A stretch of 64,000 bases of DNA from Spisula solida (GCA_947247005.1 OX365947.1:5160530-5224529); one strand, 5' to 3'; counted from the first letter of the stretch, positions 36,668-48,792 are shown. Numbers and translations: made by a program. Notes: generated by a model not told the origin, from the letters alone.

Positions 36668-37650
36668 CGAGTGTTGTCCGGAAAGTTTTGAGACTGTGTC
36701 TATACCTCAAAAGGTATCGGAAACAAACTATTAAATAGTATACCGCTGCATTTATTAACTATTCACGAGTCTTCTGCGTAAAAATAGAATTATTTAATGG
36801 ATACTTTGCGAGTGAATCGTTGCCCTGACAACCCATATAGCGCGTTACGGAGCACGTTAAAATTGACATAATCCCAAATTTATAAATAACTCGCCAATTA
36901 AATAATTGGCATCATATTGTTTTGTTAAACCACGAACCATCAAAAGAACATAACCTGCATCTCTGCTCAAAATTTTACTGTTGTATTGTGGTAAGCAAGT
37001 TTGTTATGGTCACCGGAAGAGGACAAGGTGCCTGGAAAAACCTGACGTTGACGTCATGTAAGGAGCAGCGCACCATGATAAAAATATTTGTGCGCTCTAT
37101 TATGACTCCTACAGACATACAAACCACTATTTTATCTTTCTGGCATGGAATAAATAAAACTTGACAAGTATAAATACAGTGTTAGTTCGCCACCTTCAAA
37201 CTTTAAGCGACGAGCATGAAGTTTTGTACGACTGATAGCCGAACTGAACAACGTTATGCAAACTGCTATCTGAGCGGGACATGTATCAAGATTGGTGGAT
37301 GAAAATAAGGTTTGAAACCAGAATATGTCAAAACAGACAGCTGTGCATACTATCATATGAAATATGGTCATACTTTATCAAAGATTAGAGCCAGGTTGGT
37401 TCCCAGGCTTCTCTCTACGGAGGAAAATGCTACATGTGTGACAACCTCTAAAATGCGTTCATGACGTCGCGCGTCTACGAAGTGCTCCGTACGTTGTTAC
37501 ATGTACTTATTATATTGTTTGTAGTATGTGTTGTCTTCGTTGCATCTTAATGAAACTTACAGGCATAGTCCATAATAGATTTATCTATCAGCTGGTAAAA
37601 TTTTCAATATATCCCCCATATGAATGCAGTCTCAAAATCTATAAAAATTT
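36668..37650 (+). pseudogene. Second mariner-like remnant
   Basis: The left end CGAGTGTTGTCCGGAAAGTT is a typical mariner terminus preceded by TA. Near 37,060-37,150 the plus strand reads SCKEQRTMIKIFVRSIMTPT, like the N-terminal EQR..IKFCV helix of mariner transposases, followed by stops. AGTCTCAAAA at about 37,628 is a degraded right end. No catalytic motif survives. Confidence 0.55.
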
Positions 37651-37689
37651 AAGTATTTAAGTTACTCAGTGTGGTTTATCAACCAGTTG

Positions 37690-38155
37690 TTTCAAATTAA
37701 ATGCATCGGTTACATTTACTTCAGAGTTCACAATGTTATACATTTTGAGATTAAAGTCTCCTGACGAGATAATTTCTTTGTTTCTCTTTTTTCCATATCA
37801 TTGTTCCAAAATGCTTCATCATTCATATTGTTATTTTATGATCTTGGTCTGTAAATATATTCGAAAATCAATGGTTTCTGTTTGTAGCCATTGCTTCTAT
37901 TTGTTCTCGGTCCAGCTCGAATCAATGTTCACATTTGTATTTGCAGCTGACGTAGGTTACCAGACCTCCTCCATTAGTTGGTCTATTACGTCCAAAGAGG
38001 TTGTAGTTGTTTAATGGACATCCATTATCAAGTTGCTTGAATGTTTAGAAATGTATTCTATAGACAAAATATATCGATTTCTTCATGATCATCCAATAAC
38101 ATGTTCAGTTCATAAAATTTTGATCAGAAATAATGAATCTTATGGAAGAATACGT
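37690..38155 (-). pseudogene. LINE endonuclease fragment
   Basis: Minus-strand frames give HEEIDIFCL (where a conserved ETW-type motif is usual downstream), PLNNYNLFGRNRPTNGGGLV then TYVS, and SGDFNLKMYN with FNLKQLV. These are the ordered motifs of the apurinic-like endonuclease domain of non-LTR retrotransposons, with GDFN as the metal-binding signature. Several stops and frame changes break it. The upstream part appears to continue beyond the hAT element at 38,163-38,635, which inserted into it. Confidence 0.68.
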
Positions 38156-38162
38156 TATCTGG

Positions 38163-38635
38163 TAGGGGTGACTACGCGTCCAGTTTTGACTATTGCAATA
38201 CTATTGCTATTGCTGAACGTAATATTGCGATACTATTGTATTGCTGGAAACTATTGCGATACTATTGCAATAGTAATTGCCAAGATTTGAAAACCAGAGA
38301 TTAACTTGTAAATGCAATTTTGCAATGTGTAAGATATAATTTTTTTACAGCATACAGATCTACTATTTTTGGAAATGATTTAAAATGAATTTGACAGAAA
38401 TAGATTATTAAAATTAATGTGATATTGGTCCATTGTGATTGTTTTGATACGAAAATGGATGTTTTTTTAAAATTAATAATAACCTTTATTTATAAAAAGG
38501 AAACTATCGTAACTATCGATAGTAGAGCTAACTATCGGCGATAGTTATTGGATCGAGACTTTTACTATCGATCCATACTATCGGGACACTCGGAATCGCA
38601 ATGCATCGATATTTCGATGCATCGGCCCACCCCTA
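38163..38635. mobile_element. Small hAT element with perfect 8-bp duplication
   Basis: Ends TAGGGGTG and CACCCCTA are exact inverted repeats, flanked by identical TTATCTGG at 38,155-38,162 and 38,636-38,643. The interior is rich in ACTATTGC and ACTATCGATAG words. 473 bp, non-coding. Confidence 0.92.
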
Positions 38636-38794
38636 TTATCTGGTGAATTGGCATAATTATGTTCAATGCTATAGTTTATTGAACATCAATAAATGTTTTT
38701 ACAAGTAGTTTCGGGAATGACTGGGTCCTGTTTTTCAATATGTTGTGGTTGTTTAAGAATGTTTAGTTGAGATTGTTGAATTGTTGTCTATTAT

Positions 38795-40440
38795 CAATAA
38801 TGAGTCGTCGATGGTAGTATCTATCTTTGGTATTGACATTTTTATACGTTCGTGTATAATCATAAATATATTTTGGACAGTATATTAAAAAATTATGTAA
38901 TTTCATGTCACAACAAACTTATTGACTGTTCAGCGACTTTATGAAATTAGTTAGAATGCAGTATCCTCATATTTATCAACGCACATATGATTTAGAATGT
39001 GTTAGTATTAATGGTTCGCCGTAATGTAACTACCGTGAATGAATAAGGACGAAATGTGTTATTCTGTTTGTACAGAAATAAATAACGTGATTTGTTTTAG
39101 ACTCACATGTATGTATATATAAGTATATGTATGTACCCAAGCAGGTATAACGATTGCAATAAGCTAGCATATTAAAGTATCGGGGAGCTTAGATTCCGTA
39201 GAGATACATCCTACAATACAGTTTAGAATAAACAAATGGTACAATATCACACGACAGTTAACCAATTAAAGCTCATTTGCACAACTATTAAGTGTATAAT
39301 TATATTATACACGCATGTACCAGAACAAACAAATTTGAAACATACGGAAAACATACCACAATTATTCTTTTTTGGCTCATGGTGTTGATTTGTTATTGAA
39401 TGCACAGTATGGCAATCAATAAGCTGTATATAATCATAATGCACTTTTGTTATCTTATCCCGTCTAAATCACTCGCAGTTTCAAATTCTCGTATGTTTTG
39501 TCTTCTCCACTTGATATATCTGAAATAATTACATGTAGTTCGCATTGGTCAATATTGGCAATGGCATTTTGTAATGTCATAATTGATAAAATAAATACAA
39601 TTATATTAATTGAAACAGCATAACGAGTCGGCAAATTAATCGTTGGATTAAGACATTGACGTCATGGTAGACATCGATTTCCCATTTGATTGGCGAATGT
39701 TGGAAGTTTTCAAGTTAATCCATCGGATATTGCAAATAAAAACAATGAATTATATGTTCTACTACCAAAAGTAAATATTTCATTGGTCATCTGAATTCAC
39801 GATGTACATGGTCATTTAAAAGGAGTGCCATCTTTTAACTGATAGATAACGGAACAATATCGCCATATGAAACTGTGCTTGTCGAGATCAATTGATAAAT
39901 ATTGGATGGGAAATTACGAAGGGCGGTCAATATTTTCAACATTTTGGTTTATCAAAAGCAAATCATCATTTAGATTAAGATCCCTTTGATCGAATGCACT
40001 TCTAAAACATCCTTTCTTGCAAGGAGTGCATGACCGGTCTACGTTACGCACCCCTTGCATGAAAATATAGAATTATGTGTAAATCACAGATATAGAGATA
40101 ATCCATCTACATCCATCTACATTACGGCGAAGTCATCTTTAAGATACAGGGTTTTCCATGTTTGGCAAGAGCCCTTATAACAAGCCGCTGCTCTGTGAGT
40201 TTGTATTTTTTAACATTCTCGATGGCGCGTGCCGCACACATGTCGCAATAAGTAACGACATAAAGTGCATTGTGACGTCACATTTAAAATGCAAAATAAT
40301 TAATAAACCTATGTGTCCGGGTAAGTTCATTTTATCGTAACAATTCCAGAATCAAAATGTCAAAAGTAAGATTTACAAATCCAAAGAATACTAATATATT
40401 TTGCTTACTCAATAGTAGGAAATACAACTTGTGTATGACC
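38795..40440. other. Intergenic DNA downstream of gene A
   Basis: Part of the duplicated block. ORFs here have no motifs. It should contain the 3' UTR of gene A, but I could not place a convincing poly(A) signal. Confidence 0.4.
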
Positions 40441-40444
40441 GGAA

Positions 40445-40470
40445 TTAGAAGGTGGTTGATGCCAATCCAT
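40445..40470 (-). CDS. Gene A last coding exon and stop
   Basis: Acceptor TTATTGTAG, then DGLASTTF and TAA. Copy B ends DGLVATTF, so this short C-terminus is conserved. Confidence 0.72.
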
Positions 40471-40517
40471 CTACAATAACATTATCAAATAAAGAAAACT
40501 AAAGTATATTAATGTAC

Positions 40518-40606
40518 CATTTGCTGGAACATTTCTATCTAACTGAAGAGACGAATATGTTGTGACATCCCGATTTTGTTGGTTTATCATTTCATACTCA
40601 GGAACC
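40518..40606 (-). CDS. Gene A exon 13: YEMI/YSSL tail exon
   Basis: 89 nt, enters in phase 2 and leaves in phase 1 (acceptor ATTGCAG, donor AATG|GTACAT). Encodes VPEYEMINQQNRDVTTYSSL then QLDRNVPAN. YEMI and YSSL are separated by nine residues, close to the ITAM spacing of six to eight with a preceding acidic residue. Identical to copy B except Asp/Glu. Confidence 0.85.
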
Positions 40607-40887
40607 CTGCAATGATACAGTGAATAAGTCAGCATACGCGTTGATGCAAATAAAAATATAGATGCGACTATATCAGTATGTGGTTTAAAACAAATGGAAA
40701 ACTAAGCTTACTTTTAAATATTTTATATAGGTTTATATTTAGGCATTGGCCGACACACGGTGGCATAAAATTCACACGTGTTTCTAACAGACTACCCATA
40801 CTGAATTATACGAGGATCAATTAAACGTTTATGGCCAAACATTAAATGAAAAAGACCAGACGATTAGATTATAATAATTCAAACTGA

Positions 40888-40936
40888 CTTGCGTCCTTCG
40901 TTGTAATAAGTCGCCCCATTGGTACTTTGATTATTC
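40888..40936 (-). pseudogene. Gene A remnant of a third tyrosine-motif exon
   Basis: Aligns with the intact 60-nt exon of copy B (57,966-58,025). It keeps NQSTNGATYYNEGRK-like codons and the GTCAGT donor, but a small deletion removes the acceptor and first codons. Confidence 0.6.
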
Positions 40937-41364
40937 GTTTGTCCAAACATTCAGAATTTACTTTATTATTAGTAAAGGGAGTTCCCTGCTCAGGCGGCAA
41001 TTTTCGAAGACTCAAAAAGCTTCAAGACACACAGATTCAAACTAAATTCGTTCTTTTGCTTCGTCTAAGGATATTGTGATATCTATACACGTGTATACAC
41101 AATGTACTAACCCATCAATAAACACAATGTATTTACAGTCAAACGTATGGACGTATAGAAGAATACATATTACATTATATAACTATGAAAAAGCCGCTGA
41201 GAATTTATTTCCATGTCGAATTATTTCGTGACAAAACTATCAAAATGTATAATTATTTCATTACGATAGTTCTAATTATGGAAGTTCTAAACACAGCAAA
41301 TGTGATCACAAAATTATATACATGTAGTTGTAGTTATCTTACATGCTACATTATATTTGATTAC

Positions 41365-41424
41365 CTTCTTCTGATGTTGTAGTAGCTTACATCTTCTGTG
41401 GGCGTGTTAGCTTCAGTATTGTCA
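41365..41424 (-). CDS. Gene A exon 12: tyrosine-motif exon 2 (VSYYNI)
   Basis: 60 nt, phase 2-2, acceptor TTTTAAG, donor GAAG|GTAATC. Encodes SDNTEANTPTEDVSYYNIRR. The two Tyr motifs would be 20 residues apart, a normal spacing for tandem ITIM-type sites. Confidence 0.8.
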
Positions 41425-42000
41425 CTTAAAAGAAGAAATATGCAAAATTAACAATGCTCAGTATATGAATATTGTATTTCGAGATTCCAATAATAATGAT
41501 ATTCGAATATGTAAATATTTCAAAATAACAATTTTTTTTATTATTATTACCCACCAACCTATTCTGTTATGTAACATGTTTTCGAAATGTAAACCGTTAT
41601 TTCGATATAATTTTCTACTTTAATTGCATACAATACTTAAATAGTTAAATATGATTAAATTTAGACAAATTTTAATATTACATTTGTAGTAAGGCACATA
41701 TGGTACTATGATAAATGACGTACGCGCACTAAACCGATTATTAATCCTTAGGTGTTAAATGTATGGACGGATAACATAATAACTATTACATTATATTACT
41801 ATGAAAAAGCAGCAGAAAACATATTTACATGAAAGATTTCGTGAAATATATATCAAAATAAGTAATTGCATTCATGTTTTGTCACGGATTTTTCATTGTG
41901 TTAGATCTAGATCTAATTACGGAAGTTCTAGATAACAATCAATGTGATCACAAAGAGATATTGCTGTAATTATCTTATAAACAACAGGATGTTGGATTAC

Positions 42001-42060
42001 CTTCTTCCGATGTTGTAGTAGCTTACATCTTCTGTGGGCGTGTTTGCTTTAGTATGGTCA
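42001..42060 (-). CDS. Gene A exon 11: tyrosine-motif exon 1 (VSYYNI)
   Basis: 60 nt, phase 2-2, acceptor CTTGTTAG, donor GAAG|GTAATC. Encodes CDHTKANTPTEDVSYYNIGR. VSYYNI fits the ITIM pattern V-x-Y-x-x-I, and Y-Y-N also fits the YxN pattern bound by Grb2-type SH2 domains. Tandem duplicate of exon 12, with similar flanking intron sequence. Confidence 0.8.
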
Positions 42061-42206
42061 CTAACAAGAAGAATAAATGCTAAATGAACAATGCCCAGTA
42101 CATGTATATGAATATTGTGTTTCAAGATTTCAATATTAATAATATTCGAATAAGTAAGGTTTCGAACGGTCGGTCTGGAAAATCAGTACGCAAATGAGAA
42201 TTTATT

Positions 42207-42900
42207 AGGGGATTAATCCCCGGCCGCGCAGCGGCCGGGAGAATCCTCATTAACGATTACATGCGAAAAACTCGTGATTGTTGTTTTTTTAATTGCATTG
42301 GCTATGTCCTATTTTTTTGACAAACCGGATGCAGAATACTGAATCGGTAGACTGAATTTCACGTCCAACTTCCGGTAGAGGCAAGTTGTTGCTCAAGATT
42401 TGAGAACCAATCTAATTTAATTTATTTTTCCCATATGAAATATAAATACAGTTCCACTATTTTAATAACGTTTCGGCATATCAGCTTAATTCAAATCATT
42501 AATACATATCTTATTTAATCCAACGTAAAAAACAATATGGTGACGTCGAAAATGACGTCACGTCGGTTAACACGACGTCATCTCTCGTTAACGCGACGTT
42601 GTCGCACGGCATAGCGCGCCAACTTGTGAATATGTTGAATTGAAATATAGATAGTAAATAAAAGACGACTGTAAAACTTTAATAACTATTTATAGGGCAT
42701 ATCTGTGCAACCCGTCTCCTAGATCGGAAAATACTCTTTTCTAAGTATATGTTCGCCTGGTCTCCTATTTGGTGCTGCCTGGCGGCCAGAGGCTAGATCT
42801 ATAGTTTCTGTGGAGCAAACAAATTCCTTAGTCATTTTTTCCTCGATCAGATTATCCAAAAACCTGATCAAAAATCCCCGCTGGATGCAGTGCGTTTGTT
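42207..42900. repeat. Copy A-specific intron insertion with GC hairpin
   Basis: Copies A and B match up to AGTACGCAAATGAGAATT and resume at ATTATAACATTTT. Copy A has about 690 bp in between. The insert starts with GGGGATTAATCCCC and then CCGGCCGC-GCA-GCGGCCGG, an unusually GC-rich hairpin here. No coding content. Confidence 0.7.
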
Positions 42901-42948
42901 CATATTATAACATTTTGACAATAGGACGAAGACGAAAAAATAACTCAC

Positions 42949-42982
42949 CAGTTATTAGAGCTATGCTTATTACTGTTCAATC
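42949..42982 (-). CDS. Gene A exon 10: cytoplasmic linker
   Basis: 34 nt, enters in phase 1 and leaves in phase 2 (acceptor TTTCAG, donor ACTG|GTGAGT). Encodes GLNSNKHSSNN and the start of a Cys codon. Copy B has the same exon with Lys to Arg. It is the phase adaptor between the 1-1 and the 2-2 exons. Confidence 0.78.
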
Positions 42983-43282
42983 CTGAAATAATACGGAGAT
43001 ACTATTAGTAAACCACCAACTACATTCAACTGACACGTAAGCATACGTTAGAACAGGCTATGTTGAAACCATGTGTAACACATGACAATCTTATTTTTAC
43101 GGTGCTTGCATAGATTATTGAATATGCCACAAAGATACGTTTGGAAAGAAGTGTCCTATTTTGTAGAGACGGTCTAGCAAAGGTGTACATTTACTGAATA
43201 TGTACAAAGTGATTACTTCGCTAAGAAGTACAGGACATCATCGTTTGAAAAGCATAATCTAAAAAAATATTACACTAATCAC

Positions 43283-43399
43283 CTCTGTAACGCCGTAGAA
43301 GAAATACTAATGCAAATGCCACCAACCCAACAAACGATATACCACCAATAACACCACCTATAATCATTCCAATATTTCCACCAGGAGCATCTGCAATTT
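43283..43399 (-). CDS. Gene A exon 9: transmembrane segment
   Basis: 117 nt, phase 1-1, acceptor CTTTTTCAG and donor AGAG|GTGATT. Encodes EIADAPGG, then a hydrophobic helix NIGMIIGGVIGGISFVGLVA FALVFLL, then the stop-transfer RRYR. Glycine-rich GGVIGG could favour helix packing. Type I topology with the Ig/FN3 part outside. Confidence 0.92.
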
Positions 43400-43726
43400 C
43401 TGAAAAAGATAATACAACATTGGTCAGGGTAGGCAACGCTCATCAGAAACAAACAAGTTCAAATTCGTTGCAACCAGAAGGTTTCACTTAAATTTCCCAG
43501 AAAAGTGTCTGTCTATTTTGCACGCATAGTACTTGAATTGTATTAGCTCGATGCCAAGTCGTGAAACGGGAAACCATAGTTCCAATTTTAATTCTTATTT
43601 TATTCTGTTATTGAAACGATGTAGTCAATGATTTGTTGTTCTCTGATTGGATGCTCTCGAGTTAGGACTTTCGGATCATTCGATGTTGATTTCAAATTAG
43701 TAGTAAGCAATAATTGATTAACAAAC

Positions 43727-44023
43727 CTAATGTGCGAATGGTTACATCTTTGCTGATGCTTGAATTGCCAACACGGTTCAGTGCATAAATCTTCACTACG
43801 TATACGGTATTCGATTCTAAATTGTCAAGTGTGTACTTCATCTTTTCTTCACCAGTCTCATTGACATAAATTGTATTCCATTCCATATCAGATACTTTCT
43901 TGTATAACAATACGAAGGTTTGATTTGGTCCACCATTGAACTCTGGTCTCCATTGGATCGATGCCTCTGTTGTTTCGGTAAGACCGCTAACCAGTTCAAA
44001 TTCTGTCGGTGACTCGGGCATTT
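43727..44023 (-). CDS. Gene A exon 8: fibronectin type III domain
   Basis: 297 nt, phase 1-1, acceptor ATCTCTAG and donor TTAG|GTTTGT. Encodes PESPTEFELVSGLTETTEAS, IQWRPEFNGGPNQTFVLLYK and LESNTVYVVKIYALNRVGNS. The Trp, the L-x-x-x-T-x-Y and the A-x-N-x-x-G motifs place it as FN3. It sits next to the membrane. Confidence 0.9.
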
Positions 44024-44689
44024 CTAGAGATGATGGTGTTTGCACCATACAATGTATATTAACAGTTGTATAGGAATTCATGTACAAAACAACTATGACA
44101 TAGAAAAAGGGTTCATCGTCATCAGCTATACTGAGACTCAATTACACCTCTTGCTTTTATCTTTTTGCTATTAATTGAATACTGTTTGGTGTATCAATGG
44201 CCCAACAGATTGATTTGTCAATATACAGACACACCGATATTTGAAGAACCCAAAACGGCTTAATTGATGTAGCATTTAGAGACACCTAGTTAACAAGCGA
44301 TGTTTGACCTTTGACCTACTAATCTCAAAACCTATTGGGAGTATCTACTGTTGATGAACCACCTCCCTTTAAAGTTTAAATAATCAAGTGCAAAGCGTGC
44401 TTGTGTTATCGAGCGGAAATCATTGAATAGTCAGAAATGGTAAAGGTAAATGTCACCTAGACCACACAATCAATATGAGGCATCTACTGTTGATTGCCCA
44501 CCTCCATGTAAGGTTTGAATATCCCAATACAAACCTTCTAGAGTTACTTAACAGAGAGTCTGCAAAGCTATATATCCCCTCATCAAAGATGGGAGGCATA
44601 AAAAGGACAGATATAGTATTTTCCATCACTACTCTATGAACTGGAGTAACAGCGATATTATCAGTATCATAAAAGCAACAGTGTTGTAG

Positions 44690-44780
44690 CTAAATCTGTG
44701 GCACAGTCGTCTAGTTATTTCTAGATATGTCAGTGCTAGTAGTACGTGGTTGTGGGTTTGAATCCCACAAATCAGGTAAG
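44690..44780 (+). repeat. tRNA-derived SINE head in intron of gene A
   Basis: TGGCACAGTCG fits the tRNA A-box and GGGTTTGAATCCCAC the B-box, about 60 bp apart. The cloverleaf is not intact, so a SINE or tRNA pseudogene rather than a working tRNA. Confidence 0.5.
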
Positions 44781-45267
44781 GGTTATCAGGGAACTTTTAA
44801 ATAGTTAATTACTTGATACTCTCTTTGCTGCCTTAATCAAAAGAGAACTTGACTAACAACTGATGTATCAGGATGGTACTTGTCTTACAGTGTTCAAAAT
44901 TACTCGGTAGAATTTGAGAGCACATGTGCCCAGTTGGTGGAACAACACAATTTGACCATATTGATTTAAAGTCAATGGCACACAAGGGAACTGCATTGGG
45001 TCAGAACACACAGTTTTGTCATTTGCATTGAAGGTCAAACAAAGAGAGAGACAGCCTATGTCTTTTTTCATGCCCACTCTCCATCTCTGATAAATCATCA
45101 GAAGGATTTAAAAATAGACACATTCCACTGTTAATTAATTTCAGATAGACTGCTTTTGCATCCAATAAGTGTCCCTACCATGCATTCTAACACTGTCTCT
45201 GTGTAAATGTAGAAATTGTATATCATTGTCAACTTTTGGCTCCAAATTTAATATAATGTAACATTAC

Positions 45268-45558
45268 CTTCTGCCTTAAGATAAAACGTCTTTTCCAGCA
45301 TTCCCACATCGTTACTAATATGCACGTCATACTGTCCGAAATCTAGGTGAATAATGTCAATATAAGTTTCGGTTGATTCTAGGTGATTCACAGTCATGGT
45401 CAGTTTAGAATTATCCTTTAATTCTATTTCGTCTTTTTTCCAGATAACGGATGGTGACACAGGGTATGCGAGGACAGACATGTGTAGAGTTACATGTACT
45501 GTGTTACGTTGTGCACTGTATACGGTATAAGCAATGTCCCCATAAGGTTGTGGACGAC
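45268..45558 (-). CDS. Gene A exon 7: Ig-like domain 6 without cysteines
   Basis: 291 nt, phase 1-1, acceptor TTTCAATAG and donor GAAG|GTAATG. Encodes PYGDIAYTVYSAQRNTVHVT, PSVIWKKDEIELKDNS and DFGQYDVHISNDVG, an Ig-like fold pattern keeping Trp and the D-x-G-x-Y motif but with both disulfide cysteines replaced. Open. No counterpart exists in gene B, where the intron between Ig5 and FN3 is much shorter. Confidence 0.72.
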
Positions 45559-45789
45559 CTATTGAAATAATAACATAATAATAATAATCCAATATTTATC
45601 AATAAACTGAATACAATATTTATGCTATGTTAAGAAATACGAATCAGTATAATATGGAGATTTCAGACTGTTGCTCGACTTTATAATAGCATAATTTTAC
45701 AGCTGATATTGTGTCTATATTTATAACGCTTAGTGCAGGTTTTTTATAAGCGAGGAGTATTATTACGAAGACACTGCAGGTGTAATAAA

Positions 45790-46975
45790 AACAACAAGAG
45801 CCGTCACAGACGGGTTATGCTCCCCGTGGGGCGTTTGTCACAGAATAAATGTTAAAAAAATATGTTATTATTCTTTGCAACTGCACTGTAATGATAAGAT
45901 TTATTTATCTATGAATTTTCAAATTTATACATTTAAAACAAGAGTTATGGCCTGGACAAGAATTAAGTATGAACAAAAACAAAGGGGAGCAACTCTAAAA
46001 TAGGAATAAAGAGTTATGGTTCTTGGGCACCGCACATCCTCTCAATGAGTTCCATTCAGCTATAAAGTTTCAAATTGATATCTCTTATTCTGTTCAAGTT
46101 ATGGCCCGGACAAGAAGTATGAACAATTACAAAGGGCCATTACTCCAAAAATATACAATCAAGAGTTATGGTTCTTCTGCACTGCACTTCCAATCAATGA
46201 GGTCTATTCACCTATGAACTTTCAAATTGATATCTCAAATACTGTTCAAAGTATGGCCTGGACAAGAATAAAGTATAAAAAATTACAAAGGAGAATAACT
46301 CAAACAAGAGCCGTCACAGACGGGTTATGCTCCCCGTGAGGCGTTTGTCACAGAAAAAATGCTAAACAAATATGTTATTATTCTTTGCCACAGCACTGTA
46401 ATAATAAGATTTATTTATCTATGAATTTTCAAATTTATATATCCAAAACTGTTTGAGTCATGGCCTGGACAAGAATTAAGTATGAAAAAATACAAAGGGG
46501 AGCAACTCTAAAATAGGAATAAAGAGTTATGGTTCTTGGGCACTGCACATCCTCTCAATGAGATCTATTCAGCTATGAAGTTTCAAATTGATATCTCTTA
46601 TACTGTTCAAGTTACGGCCCGGACAAGACTTAAGTATGAAAAATTACAAAGGGGAATAACTAAAACAATATGCAATCAAGAGTTATGGTTCTTGTGCACT
46701 GCACTTTCTCTCAATGAGGTCTATATACCTATGAAGTTTCAAAATGATATCTTTAATACTGTTCAAGTTATGGCCCGGACGAGAATTAAGTATGAAAAAT
46801 TACAAAGGGGAATAACTAAAAAAATATACAATCAAGAGATTTGGTTTTTGTGCACTGTACGTCCCCTTAATGAGGTCTATTTACCTATGAAGTTTCAAAT
46901 TGATATCTCAAATACTGTTTAAATTATGGCCCGGACAAAAATTAAGTATAAAAAATTACATAGGGAAATAACTCA
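45790..46975 (+). mobile_element. ACAAGAG-type element, ~155-bp units, duplicated head
   Basis: ACAAGAG followed by hairpin CCGTC-ACA-GACGG and CCCCGTGGGGCG occurs at 45,792 and again at about 46,303. Units carry GAGTTATGGTTCTTG and ATGGCCCGGACAAGAATTAAG; GAGTTATGG recurs at about 46,011, 46,163, 46,524 and 46,680. Lies in a gene A intron. Confidence 0.75.
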
Positions 46976-47730
46976 AACAAGAGGATCATAGATCCTGGGG
47001 CGCTCACCTGCTTAACATGGCCAAACTTTAAACTTGACCATAAGGTCATCAAAATAAACACTTTGACTAAACTTGATGAAGGTTAAAGCAAAACTGAGGC
47101 CTCCGGAGTGTTAAAACGATTTTGCTATTATTTGACATATTGACCTAGTGTTTTACCCACATGACCCAACTTCAAACATTACCTTTAGGTCATCAAGATA
47201 AACATTTTGACCAAAGTTGATGAAGATTAAAATTATGGCCTCAAGAGTGTTAATAAGGTTTTTCTATTATTTGACCTATTGACCTAGTTTTTGACCCCAC
47301 ATGAACCATGGACAATGTGGCCTCCAGAGTGTTAATAAGGTTTTCCTATTTTTTACCTAGTTTTTTACCAAGTTTAGTGAAGATCAAAGCAAAAATGTGA
47401 CAAGGTTTAGTTATTATTTGACCTTTTGACCTAGTTTTTGACCCCACCTGACCCAACTTCGAACTTAACCTTAAGGTCATCAAGATAAATATTTTGAACA
47501 AACATCAAGAAGATTAAAGCAAAAATGTGGCCGCCAGAGCGATAACAAGGTTTTCCTATTATTTGACCTTTTGACCTAGTTTTTTACCCCACATGACTCA
47601 ACTTCATACTTGACCTAGATTTCATTGAGTTACAACTACTGACCAAAATTGAAAGTGCTAGAGTGTTAACGGTAAAAAAGCTAACAGACGGACATGTCAA
47701 AAGCAATATACCCCCACATCAAAGATGGGG
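46976..47730 (+). mobile_element. ACAAGAG-type element in gene A intron
   Basis: The head ACAAGAGGATC-ATA-GATCCT and units (ACTTGACCATAAGGTCATC, CTATTATTTGACC) are of the same sub-type as 17,017-17,740. The tail is a different one: ACATCAAAGATGGGGGGCATA. Confidence 0.75.
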
Positions 47731-48169
47731 GGCATACTAACTTCTGGGGCCATTCATTAAAACCGCTGATGATCAGTTAAGAGTAAAGCTGGAGGTACCT
47801 GGTTTGAATCACTGCTGAGGCAATAGAATTTACAGAAACGCTTTTCAGTGTTTCCTACCCAACTGGAGATTAACTGGTTGGAAACCCAGAGGTAGTCTCG
47901 TGTATATCAGTGCTATACACTGGGCATAGTCAGGAACAATTCAAGATTAAGGGCAGCATGCACTGATTCCTAGTCTCACAAAAACTTTACGTCTCTTTCC
48001 ATGAAGCCGGAGGTCGTTGGCCAATTAGGCGGGGATAAAACTGAATGGCCATGCACAGACTGTCTCAGATGAATGACAATTAAATGTATAGAATTCCAAT
48101 ATGCTACGACAGAGGGTTCACAGTAATAGAGCTACTGTATATCATAAGTATTTCTATGACTATAGCTTG

Positions 48170-48570
48170 TGATCTAGTTATTGACCCCATATGGACTACA
48201 TTTGAACTCGATGCTTTCAAACTAACATTCTGACTGAGATTCACAAGTAAACCAAATGCAGCCAGGTTTTAAATTATTTGACACAGTGACCTAGTTTTTA
48301 CCCCAATATGACCTATATTCAAACACAATAGAAATTCTATTTAAACTGACACCGAAACCATTTAGCAAGAAGATCAATTGACCAAATTATAATAAATTGA
48401 ATGCATCCTTAATTGCATACGCCAAGTGATCAATATTGAACTACACCTGGATTTATTAGCAATAAACTTTGTGAGGATTAGATCAAGTTTGCGACCTCTA
48501 GAGTTTTCACAAGTTGTTTAGACTGCTTCACTACGAAGTGCAGATGGCAGAGGAAGGCTTTGTAACAGGT
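48170..48570 (+). repeat. Degenerate ACAAGAG-type tail fragment
   Basis: GTGATCTAGTTATTGACCCC-type units end in hairpin CTGCTTC-ACTAC-GAAGTGCAG, the 3' mark of the family. Confidence 0.5.
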
Positions 48571-48792
48571 CAGTTATATAATAATAAAGAGTACCTAGCC
48601 CCACCCGGTGTAGGTGCTGCTTTAAAACTAATCAATATAGTTATATAGGGCTACGGTCAACCCAGAAATATTCTTGTGAAATTACTTTGGTATCAGACTA
48701 GTAGTTTGTCACTGTACATTATAGCCAAATAGAGCATGTGCCACAGTCTTTGTAATAAGTTTAACTTAGCTAAAAAAAAACAATGTACTTAC

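Noticed and set aside
37733..38290. Two plus-strand ORFs of 85-93 codons
   Set aside because: Antisense to LINE endonuclease motifs; the second runs into the hAT element.
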